From Streptomyces sp. AJS327 (lineage in GTDB: Bacteria > Actinomycetota > Actinomycetes > Streptomycetales > Streptomycetaceae): a stretch of DNA of 64,000 nt. A program made the translations under genes and the position numbers. The stretch spans positions 934,001 to 998,000 of the forward strand of contig NZ_SKBR01000001.1 of NCBI RefSeq assembly GCF_013450295.1. The letters run 5' to 3'. Shown here piece by piece: positions 33,343 through 41,960 of this stretch. Numbering within the stretch: the stretch's first letter is position 1; each line of letters begins with the position of its first letter. The notes beneath the pieces are model-generated. The model searched no databases, was not told where the DNA came from, and worked only from the letters and a program-made list of their open reading frames with translations.

Positions 33343-33540
33343 TCAGTTGCCGAACTCGCCGCCCTTGATGGCGGTGACGAACGATGACCACCCGGGCGTG
33401 GGGACGCTCAGCTCCGGGCTGTGCGGGTCCTTGCTGTCGCGGACCGGGACGACGCCGGGGACGTTGGCGGCGACCTCGACGCAGTTACCGCCGTTGCTGC
33501 TGTAGGAGGACTTGAACCAGCGGGGGGAATCGGGAGTCAC
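33343..33540 (-). CDS. DUF397 domain protein (copy 1, coupled to the XRE regulator)
   Basis: 65 residues: WFKSSYSSNGGNCVEVAANV, VPVRDSKDPHSPEL, WSSFVTAIKGGEFGN. The GTG start overlaps the stop of the XRE regulator gene by 4 bases (GTGA). This is the canonical regulator plus DUF397 pair; the other three copies probably arose from it by duplication. Confidence 0.92.
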   Translation of the reverse strand: MTPDSPRWFKSSYSSNGGNCVEVAANVPGVVPVRDSKDPHSPELSVPTPGWSSFVTAIKGGEFGN

Positions 33541-34373
33541 GGAATGCCCTTTCGTACCTGCTCAATCATGGCCACGGACGCCGCCTGAGATAGCACCTCA
33601 GCCTGCAACTGATGGTATGCCATCAACATCGGTAGCACGGCCGAGCTTTCACGCTCCAGATGTCCCCGTGCCTGTGACTCGGCGTAGGCGGCTACGGACC
33701 GGTCGGGCAGGGTGAGGAGGTTGATCGGGAGGTTGAACGAGCGACGTGCCCCCATGTCGAAGGGTGACACCTGGAGCACCCAGTTGGGGAGGGAGGCGAC
33801 GTCGATCAGTCGCTGGAGCTGGTCTCGCATGACCTCGGCGCCGCCGACCTCCTGACGGAGACAGCTCTCGTCCATCACCACCATCACCATGGGGGGCTTG
33901 GGCCGCGCCAGCGCGTCCTGCCGCTCCGCGAGGAACGCGACGCGCTCCTCGGCCTGTTCGGGGGTGATGGCCCCACGCTGCACGTCGCCGTCGGCCACGG
34001 TCCGGGCGTACGCGGATGTCTGCAACAGGCCAGGGATGAGCCCGACCTCGAACATTCGGATCTCTACGGCCCGACCCTCGTACCCGATGTATTCCGGGAA
34101 GCCTTCCAGCAGACTTCCGTGCTTGATCTCGCGGTACTCGCGCTCGAACGAGTCCGCTGTGCCCTCCAGGTCGAATACGCGATCCAGGCTACGCGAAAAC
34201 CGGAGAGTCGGAGGCTTGCGACCATTTTCAACGGCTGAGATATGGACGCTGGAGTATTCCGAATGCTCGGCCAGCTCCTCCTGAGTCCAGCCGCGTGCCT
34301 CTCGCAGGCTGCGTAAACGTGCTCCGTATGCCGCTTCAGGGGAGGCGTCCGGGTTCAACTCGTTTCGGTTCAA
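33537..34373 (-). CDS. XRE-family regulator with DUF5753 ligand-like domain
   Basis: 278 residues. The N-terminal helix-turn-helix is LRSLREARGWTQEELAEHSE and SSVHISAVENGRKPPTLRFS. DUF5753 follows from about residue 95 (GLIPGLLQTSAYARTVADG, MDESCLRQEVGG, PFDMGARRSFNLPI). A TTG start at 34373 gives the usual family length and has GAAGGAAGGTGA upstream; an ATG at 34481 would add 36 residues without a ribosome site. It likely controls development or defence genes jointly with the DUF397 protein and may regulate its own promoter. Confidence 0.88.
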   Translation of the reverse strand: MNRNELNPDASPEAAYGARLRSLREARGWTQEELAEHSEYSSVHISAVENGRKPPTLRFSRSLDRVFDLEGTADSFEREYREIKHGSLLEGFPEYIGYEGRAVEIRMFEVGLIPGLLQTSAYARTVADGDVQRGAITPEQAEERVAFLAERQDALARPKPPMVMVVMDESCLRQEVGGAEVMRDQLQRLIDVASLPNWVLQVSPFDMGARRSFNLPINLLTLPDRSVAAYAESQARGHLERESSAVLPMLMAYHQLQAEVLSQAASVAMIEQVRKGIP

Positions 34374-34792
34374 CGCGCGTTCACCTTCCTTCCGTTCGCA
34401 AGTGACAGGTTGAACGCCCTCTGGCAGTAGGCCACTCTGCTGCTGCTCGGTAGTGCTTCCACTACGGAGAGGAGCGGCCATGCCCGTCAGTCTGACACCA
34501 CCCGTACAACTCGGCGTCCCCCGAACGTGTGTTGTGTGCCGTGCCGCATCAGCGGCAACTCACGGTCATGCGTGCCAGCCACTCCTGGGCCGCCGAACTG
34601 GGCACCGTGCCATTCCAGAACCCATACCTGCCTGAGTCGACCTCCGGTCGACACGGGCGGCGACGGAAGCGCGTGGAGGCTCCCGCTGCGGATGGGTGCG
34701 CCGCTGGCTGGAGCGGCCGTGAAATCCCGCTGTGGAGGCGAGAGTCGTCTTCTTGTGCATTCGTGATTCACCAGACACAGGGGAGAGATGAA
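34374..34792. other. Divergent intergenic region of lower GC
   Basis: 419 bases between the XRE regulator and the small-ORF operon. Base composition is lower in GC than the neighbours. No domain-bearing frame is present; an open frame at 34529 is low-complexity. Promoters for both directions should lie here; GGGGAGAGA at its end is the site of the next gene. Confidence 0.45.
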
Positions 34793-35035
34793 GTGACCGA
34801 CGTCCAAGGCGGTTTGAAGAAAAGGCCCCTCGCTGAGGCGGAGGAAGCGCGGGAGGAATTACGCGAGGCGTTGGCCGGGGTGGGGGTGCGGTTGCCGACT
34901 CTGGGGCTGGATCCGATCACCTGTACCGGCGCGGGCCTGCGTCCGCTGGTTGATCTGGGTCGGTGCGGTCTGGCGACGGCGCGGGAGTTGGCGGCCGTGT
35001 TGCGGAAGTGCGCGGATGAGGGGTCGGAGTGGTGA
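34793..35035 (+). CDS. Small conserved hypothetical protein
   Basis: 80 residues, start GTG with GGGAG 7 bases upstream. Sequence LAEAEEAREELREALAGVGVRLPTLGLDP then LVDLGRCGLATARELAAVL is typical of a small Streptomyces helical family often found beside XRE/DUF397 pairs. No function is known. Its stop overlaps the next start. Confidence 0.75.
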   Translation: MTDVQGGLKKRPLAEAEEAREELREALAGVGVRLPTLGLDPITCTGAGLRPLVDLGRCGLATARELAAVLRKCADEGSEW

Positions 35036-35100
35036 GGGTGTACCGGGTGGTGGCCCGGATCTGGGCGGCGGGCTGGTTGCTGTGCTGGGGGCGACGGTGA
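35032..35100 (+). CDS. Possible 22-residue coupled small ORF
   Basis: GTG at 35032 overlaps the preceding stop (GTGA), and its own TGA at 35098 overlaps the next GTG start. The peptide is basic with a short hydrophobic core (VARIWAAGWLLCWG). Either a true small membrane peptide or just a reinitiation bridge. Confidence 0.35.
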   Translation: MRVYRVVARIWAAGWLLCWGRR

Positions 35101-35639
35101 ACGGCTGGGCGCAGGCGGTCGGTTACGTGGTCGCGGCCGGTGCGGTGGTGGCGGTCTACCTGTGGTGTGCCCTGTCGTCTCGTGCCCCGGAGGCGGCGGT
35201 TGAGGGGGAGCCGGAGCCGCCGGACGAGTTCCTGCCACGCGGGTTCGGAGCGTGGTCCACGGGACGCTGTGGCCTGTACTGCGGACGGGAGGACGTGCGG
35301 GTGACGCCGTTCCGGACGGTGGCGATGCCGTGGGGTCGGCTGGCGCTGTTCGGCTGTGTCCCGTGTCTGCGTCAGCTGACCACCCTGGAGCGGGCGCGCA
35401 ACCGGGAGTTGACCGCTCCCTTGCGCACGCCGATCGGTGCCGGACTCCCGTCGCCGGTCTCACCACCGGAGTTGACGCCCACCCCCGGCGATCCTCCGGA
35501 GCCGGACCGCACGACAGCTGAACTACCGCCGCGCAACGTTGACGTGAGCCGTCCGTCGGCGCACGGGGCGCGCGTCTCGCGTCCCTCGTCGAACTCGCCG
35601 CTGTGGTACCCGAGGAGCAGCCATGACCGGTCTCTGTGA
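35097..35639 (+). CDS. Hypothetical membrane protein with Cys pairs
   Basis: 180 residues from GTG 35097. One N-terminal membrane helix (AVGYVVAAGAVVAVYLWCAL), then a soluble part with TGRCGLYCGREDVRV and LFGCVPCLRQLTTLE (two CX2-3C-type pairs), and a Pro-rich C-terminus. The Cys pairs suggest metal binding or disulfides. GTG 35082 is an alternative. It belongs to the small-ORF chain after the XRE regulator locus. Confidence 0.6.
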   Translation: MNGWAQAVGYVVAAGAVVAVYLWCALSSRAPEAAVEGEPEPPDEFLPRGFGAWSTGRCGLYCGREDVRVTPFRTVAMPWGRLALFGCVPCLRQLTTLERARNRELTAPLRTPIGAGLPSPVSPPELTPTPGDPPEPDRTTAELPPRNVDVSRPSAHGARVSRPSSNSPLWYPRSSHDRSL

Positions 35640-35733
35640 CCGCCGTTGCGTGACGGGCTGCGATCACCCCACCACCGTCGTCCGCGAGGGCAAGACCCAC
35701 TGCGGCACCTGCGGCCGACAGCTCTACCTCTGA
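35623..35733 (+). CDS. Small Cys-rich protein (36 residues)
   Basis: ATG follows GAGGAG by 5 bases and overlaps the end of the previous gene. Sequence LCDRRCVTGCDHPT and HCGTCGRQL carries five Cys and two His in a zinc-ribbon-like spacing. Small proteins of this form accompany such loci in Streptomyces; the function is unknown. Confidence 0.65.
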   Translation: MTGLCDRRCVTGCDHPTTVVREGKTHCGTCGRQLYL

Positions 35734-35787
35734 CTTCCCCTGAACGATGACTTCCCCGACCGAACGGCGACCGAACGGCGATTGACC

Positions 35788-36177
35788 GTGCCTCCCACGC
35801 CAACTCCCGCCTCGCGGCAGACGGTTCTGGACCCTTCCCCCGCGTCGGGCCCCGGCCCACCGCCCCCATCAGGTGGCGAACACACCCCGCCCTGCCTCGG
35901 CGCCCTGAGCGAGCCGCCCTGCCCCGGCCCCCTCGCCGAGCCGCCCGGCTCCGGCGTCCTGGGCGACCCGGACGGCTACCGGTGCCCGCCCGAGCTGGAC
36001 CGGCCGATCCTGGCGGTGGCGCTGACCTGCGTGACCGCCCTGCTCACCCTCGCGGTGGCCCTCGCCGCCTGCCGACCCGCCGCGCCACCAGAAGGCCCAC
36101 CCGGCCCATCCGGCCCACCACCCGGCGGGCACATACCCACCCACTGCCCGACCGCAGGCCAAGCCCAACGCCCCTGA
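35788..36177 (+). CDS. Proline-rich hypothetical protein with one membrane helix
   Basis: 129 residues from GTG 35788 (a TTG two codons earlier is possible). Pro/Gly-rich ends flank a single helix (LAVALTCVTALLTLAVALAA). The low complexity leaves doubt that it is expressed. Confidence 0.4.
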   Translation: MPPTPTPASRQTVLDPSPASGPGPPPPSGGEHTPPCLGALSEPPCPGPLAEPPGSGVLGDPDGYRCPPELDRPILAVALTCVTALLTLAVALAACRPAAPPEGPPGPSGPPPGGHIPTHCPTAGQAQRP

Positions 36178-36252
36178 CACACACGCGAGCCCAACACCCC
36201 TGACACACAGGTCAGTTCAATCCACGACAGACGAAGGACGAGATCGAGGACC

Positions 36253-36765
36253 ATGCACACCGAGTACGACTTCAGCCACCCGCCCGGACGGCGCCTGGGA
36301 GCCCTCGCGCTGATCACCAACCCCGAGGGTCACATCCTGCTCGTGGAGAAGATCTACCGGAAGGAGAAGGGCGACCCCCACCCCTGGGGCCTGCCCGGCG
36401 GCTGCGCGCAGCCCGACGAGGACCTGCACGACGCCTTCCGCCGTGAGCTGCTGGAGGAGACCGGTCAGCGCGTCGAACCCGGTGACCTGCTCACCGTCCA
36501 CCACATGTCCGCCAACCCACCCCACCGCGAAGGGCTCAACTTTGTCTTCAACGGTGGCGTACTGCACCCCACCACCCCCATCGTCCTGCCCCAACACGAG
36601 CTGAGCGACCACCGGTTCGTCCCCCTGGACGAACTGCCGTACTACCTCGCGCCCCACCAGCTCAACCGTGTCCGTACCGCCGTCCGCAACGCCCTCAACG
36701 GCCACCGCGCCGCCTACATCACCGGCCACTCCCACCCCAACACCCCCCGCACAGATGACTGTTGA
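36253..36765 (+). CDS. Nudix hydrolase
   Basis: 170 residues. The Nudix box is GGCAQPDEDLHDAFRRELLE followed by ETG, matching GX5EX7REUXEEXGU; the Glu residues bind Mg and hydrolyse a nucleoside diphosphate bond. The strand LALITNPEGHILLVEKIY precedes it. HHMSANPPHREGLNFVF is the substrate side. ATG start with a GAGGA-like site. Substrate not predictable. Confidence 0.9.
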   Translation: MHTEYDFSHPPGRRLGALALITNPEGHILLVEKIYRKEKGDPHPWGLPGGCAQPDEDLHDAFRRELLEETGQRVEPGDLLTVHHMSANPPHREGLNFVFNGGVLHPTTPIVLPQHELSDHRFVPLDELPYYLAPHQLNRVRTAVRNALNGHRAAYITGHSHPNTPRTDDC

Positions 36766-36790
36766 CGGCAGTGAAGCGGGCGCCACCGGA

Positions 36791-36817
36791 GGTGGGCCCG
36801 CCGGTGGTGGGCCCACC
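36791..36817. terminator. Bidirectional hairpin terminator
   Basis: Perfect 9-bp stem GGTGGGCCC/GGGCCCACC with a 9-base loop between the Nudix gene and the convergent alpha/beta hydrolase gene. Confidence 0.6.
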
Positions 36818-36862
36818 GTCGCTGGGGAGGTGGTCCCGTGGGTGCTGGCGGGGCCACCCTGC

Positions 36863-37804
36863 TCAGCTGACGGTCGGGGCTGGTGTCGACTCCAGGTGTT
36901 CCACGAGGAGTTCGGCCAGGCGGGGCGCGAACTCGGGCGTGAACATGTGGCCGAGTTCGGGGATCTCGACCAACCGGGCGTCCGGGATCGCGGCGGCGAG
37001 GGCCCGGCCGTGCTCGGGCGGCAGCACGACGTCCTGACCGCCGTGGATCACCAGGGTGGGAACGCGTACGGCGGCGAGCCGTTCGGTGCGCGGTGGGGCG
37101 GCGTCGACGGCGGGTCCCTGGTGCGCGCCGGGGGTCGGGTTGCCGGGCAGGCTCAGCGTCCGCTCGACGAGGCCGCGCCAGTGGCCCTCGTCGAAGGGCG
37201 TCTCCGGGCCCACGCAGACCCGCCAGGCGTCCAGGAAGCTCTCCACCACCTCCGCGTGGACGGTCGGTGGGGAGGCCGCCAGTGACTCGACCAGTGACCG
37301 CCACTCCGGTCCCGGCAGGGGCAGTCCGCTCTCCGGGGGCAGGCTCGGTGTCACGTTGTAGTCCGGTGAGGTCGCCATCAGTACCAGCCCGCTGACCCGT
37401 TCGGGATGGTCGAGCGCGAGGAGCTGCGCGACGGCGCCGCCGGTGGAGATCCCGTAGACAACGGGGGCGCCGAGGCGCAGGCCCTCCACGACCTCGGCCG
37501 CGTCCGAGGCCAGGTCGTCCAACGCGTAGCTCTCCGCCGGGTGGTGGACGGGCGAGGAGTACCCGGCCCCCCGGTGGTCGTAGCGGACGACGCGGTGTCC
37601 GGCGTCGGCTATCGCCCGGCAGAGGGGGCTGGGGAAGGCGAAGCAGGGCGCGTTACCGCCCATGATCATCAGCAGTGTCCGGGGTGTGGAGGCGGACGGG
37701 GTGGCCGGTTCGAAGGTTTCCGTGTGCAGCAGGTGCCCGGCACGGGTGGTGACGAACTCCGTGTGGTCCGGGGCGGATTCGGGGCCGGGGCTCTCGGTAC
37801 GCAT
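36863..37804 (-). CDS. Alpha/beta hydrolase
   Basis: 313 residues. The nucleophile elbow is YGISTGGAVAQL (GxSxG), the oxyanion region MGGNAPCFAFPSP, and HRVVRYDHRGAGYSS is the typical strand-turn; Asp in IHGGQDVVLP and His in PELGHMFTPEF complete the triad. It resembles esterases, epoxide hydrolases and proline iminopeptidases; the exact substrate is unclear. ATG at 37804, no signal peptide. Confidence 0.88.
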   Translation of the reverse strand: MRTESPGPESAPDHTEFVTTRAGHLLHTETFEPATPSASTPRTLLMIMGGNAPCFAFPSPLCRAIADAGHRVVRYDHRGAGYSSPVHHPAESYALDDLASDAAEVVEGLRLGAPVVYGISTGGAVAQLLALDHPERVSGLVLMATSPDYNVTPSLPPESGLPLPGPEWRSLVESLAASPPTVHAEVVESFLDAWRVCVGPETPFDEGHWRGLVERTLSLPGNPTPGAHQGPAVDAAPPRTERLAAVRVPTLVIHGGQDVVLPPEHGRALAAAIPDARLVEIPELGHMFTPEFAPRLAELLVEHLESTPAPTVS

Positions 37805-38038
37805 CGCCGGAGATGGAACCGCACCGTGACGAACGGGGCAACGGCTTTTCCAGCGCCGTGAGTTGGGCGATCCCGGCGGTTCCGGGCGGGTTTCGGGGCC
37901 GGTGCCCGGGGTGGGACCGGGGTGCCGGGGCGCGGTGCCGGTGGGGCCCGTGCGGCCACCGCCGGTTTAAGGGGGCGCGCCCGGGCCCGCCGGTTGGCAT
38001 GCTGGCCGGGCCAACTCGCGGGGAGTGGAGTGACGGCT

Positions 38039-38290
38039 GTGCACACAGACGAATACACCGTGGAATCAGGCACGTTCCGCCGGTACGAGCAGCAGACGTA
38101 CCGGTACGGCGGCGCCGGGCCGGTACGCGGCCCCGGTGGACGCCCTCCGTACGACGGGCGGTCCGGACCGCCCTGGATCGACGAACTCCGGTACGACAGC
38201 GCGGAGTTCCCTCTCGACCGGACGGGAGGTGCGCTGTTCGTGGAGCTCTTCGGTGAACCCCGGGCGGATCCCCACCGGTTCTGTGGCTGA
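38039..38290 (+). CDS. Small conserved hypothetical protein
   Basis: 83 residues, GTG start with GGAG 8 bases upstream (another GTG at 38030). It is rich in Tyr, Arg and Gly (YTVESGTFRRYEQQTYRYGG) and ends with ALFVELFGEPRADPHRF. No domain recognised. Confidence 0.5.
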   Translation: MHTDEYTVESGTFRRYEQQTYRYGGAGPVRGPGGRPPYDGRSGPPWIDELRYDSAEFPLDRTGGALFVELFGEPRADPHRFCG

Positions 38291-38502
38291 CGGCTCGTCG
38301 GTCACCGGCCGGTGAACGCCGGGCGGCCCACCCCGGGTCGCCGGGCGGTCCGCCGCACGTGGGCCATCCCAGACGCGGGGCGGCCAACGGCCGTACGGGG
38401 GACGGGAGATGGGGAAGCGAGATGGGGAGTCGGGGGAGGGACGGGGCGAGACGAGGGAGAGGGGAGGGCTCGGGGAGCGGCCCGGTGGGGGCGGGGTGGG
38501 AA

Positions 38503-38908
38503 GCGGCAGACGAGTCGAGCTGTACGCCGGATTCTGTCGCCGGACGACCTCGCGGTCGGCCGGGAGACGGCCATCCATCTAGGGCCGACGTTGCCGCCGG
38601 CCTCCTGCGGTCTACCCGCGGACTCGGGCGGGCAGCCCTCGATCGTCCGCGCAGGGCCACGAGTGGCCCCTCTTGACCTTGCTCCGGGTGGGGTTTACCG
38701 AGCTGCCCAGGTCGCCCTGGGCACTGGTGGTCTCTTACACCGCCGTTTCACCCTTACCGGGGACGAGGCCCCCGGCGGTCTGTTTTCTGTGGCACTTTCC
38801 CGCGGGTCACCCCGGGTGGCCGTTAGCCACCACCCTGCCCTGTGGAGTCCGGACGTTCCTCGGCAGGACCAGGTCCTGACGCGGCCGTCCACTCGGCTCG
38901 TCTGCCGC
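38503..38908 (-). ncRNA. rnpB: RNase P RNA (bacterial type A)
   Basis: About 406 bases. The 5' end GCGGCAGACGAGCCGAGTGG pairs with the 3' end to form P1. The conserved P4 strand appears as GAGGAACGTCCGGACTCC (near 38840-38857) and its partner as ACAGAATCCGGCGTACAGC near the 3' end. GGTGACCCGCGGGAAAGTGC and the J11/12-type GGTAAACCCCACCCGG are other landmarks. RNase P removes 5' leaders of tRNAs. Confidence 0.95.
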
Positions 38909-39087
38909 GTCGACCATGGTAGACGACCCGGTCAGCGCGTTCATCCGCCCGGGGCGCAGGTGATCACCGGGCCGCCCCGGCCGCCGTCGCCCTGCCTGCC
39001 GTCGCCCTGCCCGCCGGAGCCCGGACGTCCCGGACGTTCCCGGTCGCCCCGGGAGGTCCGGTCGCCCGGGACGGCGGGAGCGACCGG

Positions 39088-40341
39088 TCAGCGGATGGAC
39101 ACCCGGACCTCGCCGCCGTCCGGCCGCGCCGCGTTGAGCAGGTCGCCCGGGACGCGGAAGACCCGGCCGGGCACCGCGGGCCACGCCAGCCGCCGCTGGG
39201 CGACGACCCGCCCACCCTGGCTGATCACCACCCGGGGGGCCGGAACGTAGCGGTCCACCCAGGCCAGCAGCCGGTTGCGGGCCGGGGTGCGGTCCCCGAC
39301 CCGGCGCACCATCGGGGAGATCCAGCGCAGCGGGGCGTCGGCCACGATCCGTACCCGCCGTTCACCGGGAACGCGCCCGGCGAGGTGGTCGAGCACGGTG
39401 GTCGCCACCTGCCGTCCGTCGAGCGCCGCGATGTCGGCGGTGTCGACGGGGTGCAGCAGGTTGCCCGCGGCGAAGACGCCGGGGCGGTCGGTGCGCAGTT
39501 CGGCGTCGACGACCGGTCCCAGCGTGCCGGGGTCCAGCTCCAGCCCGGCCGAGCGGACCAGCTCGTTGTCGGGGATCCAGTCGCCGGTGAGCACCACGGT
39601 GTCGCACTCGACGATCTCCCGCGCGCCGGTGTCCAGGTCCTCGACCTCCACGGCCTCGACGTACGGGCTGCCGAGCACGCGGCGTACCCGGGTGCGGGTG
39701 CGCACCGGCACCCGCAGCAGGTGCCTGCCCGGCTGGGAGAAGAGCGAGTACGCCTCGGGGCGCGGGTGTTCGCTGGTCATCAGGACCGTCCGGCAGCCCG
39801 CGTGGCGCAGGGTCAGCACCGCCGACCAGCTGACCAGCTCGCTGCCGACGATCACCGCCCGGCGGCCGACCTCGCGCTGCCGCAGGTGGACGAGGTTCTG
39901 GAGGAAGCCGGTGGTGTAGACCCCGGCGGCCCGGTGGCCGGGGATCAGCCGGGCGGTGCGCGGGCGCTCCCGGGCGCCGGTGGCGAGCACCACCGCCGGA
40001 GCGGACACCTCCAGCAGGCCGTCCGGTGTGGTCACCTCCAGGCCGCCGCCGGGCGACCAGCCGGTGACCATCGCGCCGGTGCGGAGTACCGCGCCGGACT
40101 CCTCGGCGTCCCGCACCATCCGCTCCGCGTAGGCCGGTCCGCTCAGGACGCGGTGGCGGTCGCGGATTCCGAAGCCGGTGTGCGCGCAGTGCCGGGGGAT
40201 GCCGCCCGCCCGCCGCTCGCGGTCGAGGACGAGGACCTCGCCGGGCACCCGGGGCGCCAGCTCCTGAGCGGCGCGCAGCCCCGCGGGCCCGGCTCCGACG
40301 ATGACGACCTCGGGTTCGAGCCGGGTACGTGCCGTGCTCAT
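39088..40341 (-). CDS. FAD-dependent pyridine nucleotide-disulfide-type oxidoreductase
   Basis: 417 residues with two dinucleotide-binding folds. FAD: VVIVGAGPAGLRAAQEL; the other fold: GRRAVIVGSELVSWSAV; LATGARERPR and GVFAAGNLLHPVDTADI close FAD. It lacks the CXXC of true disulfide reductases. HCAHTGFGIRD and LSGPAYAERMV resemble HcnB/opine-type dehydrogenase alpha subunits and GlpB-like partners. ATG overlaps the stop of the GlpA-like gene (ATGA); GGAGGG lies upstream. Probably accepts electrons in a complex with its upstream neighbour. Confidence 0.85.
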   Translation of the reverse strand: MSTARTRLEPEVVIVGAGPAGLRAAQELAPRVPGEVLVLDRERRAGGIPRHCAHTGFGIRDRHRVLSGPAYAERMVRDAEESGAVLRTGAMVTGWSPGGGLEVTTPDGLLEVSAPAVVLATGARERPRTARLIPGHRAAGVYTTGFLQNLVHLRQREVGRRAVIVGSELVSWSAVLTLRHAGCRTVLMTSEHPRPEAYSLFSQPGRHLLRVPVRTRTRVRRVLGSPYVEAVEVEDLDTGAREIVECDTVVLTGDWIPDNELVRSAGLELDPGTLGPVVDAELRTDRPGVFAAGNLLHPVDTADIAALDGRQVATTVLDHLAGRVPGERRVRIVADAPLRWISPMVRRVGDRTPARNRLLAWVDRYVPAPRVVISQGGRVVAQRRLAWPAVPGRVFRVPGDLLNAARPDGGEVRVSIR

Positions 40342-41960
40342 CGCGTGCCCTCCCTGCCGGTGGTGCCGGTGGTGTCGGTGGTTCTGCCGCCCGGGCGCGT
40401 CCGCGGTGGCTGCGGTGTCTGTGCTGGCCGCGCAGACGGGGGCTCCCCGGCCTCGCGGCACGGTGTCCCGGCCTCGTGGCACGCGCACCCCCCGGAGCCG
40501 GACGCGGCGGCGGAGCCGGTGGCCGTGGGGTGGGGCGTCGGCGGCTCGGTCTCCGGCCCGGCCTCGCGGAGCGCGTCCTCCAGCATTCCCGTCACCTCCG
40601 CGCCGCAGTAGAAGCCCTGGCAGCGGCCGTTCATCGCGCGGGTGCGGCGGCGCAGCCCGCCGAGGTCGCGCGCCGGGATGGTGCTTCGCAGCGCGTCGCG
40701 GATCTCGCCCCGGGTCACGCGCTCGCAGAAGCAGGTCACGGCGCCGTACTCCGGGTCCCGCGCGATGCGTTCGGCGTCCTGGTACGGGCGGAGCGCCGCC
40801 TCCCCGATGTTCGGCATCACCGGCGGCTCGGGCAGCTCGGGGCGTTCGGTGAGCGGCAGCCCGGCCTCGCCGAGCAGCCCCACGAGGTACTCGGCGACCG
40901 CCATCGCGGAGGTCAGTCCGGTGGAGCGGATGCCGCCCGCGACCGCGTACCGTCGCTCCGCGCTGACCTCGACGGTGTAGTCGGGGACGTCGCTGGCGGC
41001 GCGGAGTCCGGCGTAGGCGGCGGTGACCTCCTCGCGCAGCAGCTCGGGCATGATGCGCTCGCCCTTCTCCAGCAGGAAGGCGTAGCCCTCCTCGGTGGTG
41101 GAGCTGTCCGTGCGGTCGGTCAGGTCCTCGGCGGTGGGGCCGAGCATGACGTTGCCGTAGATGGTCGGGCTGATCAGCACGCCCTTGCCGAGCTTGGACG
41201 GCACGGGCAGCACGATCCGGTCGGCCAGCGGCCGCGCCTGCTTGTCGTAGACCAGCAGTTCGCCGCGCCGGGGGTTCAGGTGGAAGCGGTCGAAGCCGAA
41301 GCGGGCGTCGAGCGCGTCGCTGCCGAGCCCGGCGGCGTTGACCACCCAGCGGGCGCGGACCTCGCCCGCGCCGGTGTGCAGCACGGTGTGCCCGTCGCCG
41401 GGGCTGACCGACTCGACCCGGTGGGAACGGAGCAGCCGGGTACCGCGGTTGACCGCGTCGGTGGCCAGCGCCAGGCTCGTCGTCCAGGTGCAGATGATCG
41501 ACTCGTCGGGCACCGTGAGCCCGCCGAGCACGCCGGGGCCGAGCGCGGGCACCATGCGGTAGACCTCGTCGGCGTCGATCAGCTCGGTCTCCCGGTAGCC
41601 GTTCCGCTCCGCCTTCTCGCGCAGCCCGGGCAGCGCGGCCAGCTGCTCCTCGTCCCAGGCGACGAGGACGGCGCCGGTCGGCTCGTAGGGGATGCCGGTG
41701 CGCTGGGCGTACTCCCGCAGCAGCCGGTAGCCCTCGCGGACCAGCCGGGACTCCAGGGTGCCGGGGGTGGCGTCGAAGCCGGTGTGCAGGATCGCGGTGT
41801 TGGCCTTGCTGGTGCCGTCGCCGACGTCGCGGCGGGCGTCGAGCAGCGCCACGTCCAGCTGGTAGCCGGAGAGCGCCCGGGCGATGGCCGAGCCGACGAC
41901 CCCGGCGCCGATGACCGCCACGTCGAAGGGGTCGCTCCCGGAGCGGGGCGGGTTGTTCAT
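40338..41960 (-). CDS. GlpA-like FAD dehydrogenase with BFD [2Fe-2S] domain
   Basis: 540 residues. N-terminal DAO fold: VAVIGAGVVGSAIARALSG and DGTSKANTAILHTGFD. A BFD-like [2Fe-2S] domain follows at about 410-480 with CFCERVTRGEI and CQGFYCG. The last 60 residues are Pro-rich and contain CACH and CREA, probably unfolded. Compared with glycerol 3-phosphate dehydrogenase GlpA it keeps the DAO-BFD order. It probably oxidises glycerol-3-phosphate or a similar polyol phosphate made by the FGGY kinase encoded upstream, with which it overlaps by 4 bases. Confidence 0.87.
   Translation of the reverse strand: MNNPPRSGSDPFDVAVIGAGVVGSAIARALSGYQLDVALLDARRDVGDGTSKANTAILHTGFDATPGTLESRLVREGYRLLREYAQRTGIPYEPTGAVLVAWDEEQLAALPGLREKAERNGYRETELIDADEVYRMVPALGPGVLGGLTVPDESIICTWTTSLALATDAVNRGTRLLRSHRVESVSPGDGHTVLHTGAGEVRARWVVNAAGLGSDALDARFGFDRFHLNPRRGELLVYDKQARPLADRIVLPVPSKLGKGVLISPTIYGNVMLGPTAEDLTDRTDSSTTEEGYAFLLEKGERIMPELLREEVTAAYAGLRAASDVPDYTVEVSAERRYAVAGGIRSTGLTSAMAVAEYLVGLLGEAGLPLTERPELPEPPVMPNIGEAALRPYQDAERIARDPEYGAVTCFCERVTRGEIRDALRSTIPARDLGGLRRRTRAMNGRCQGFYCGAEVTGMLEDALREAGPETEPPTPHPTATGSAAASGSGGCACHEAGTPCREAGEPPSARPAQTPQPPRTRPGGRTTDTTGTTGREGTR

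Noticed and set aside
35782..36177. Secreted lipoprotein at the Pro-rich ORF
   Set aside because: The single helix is internal, and the Cys in AACRPA is not preceded by a proper signal peptide.
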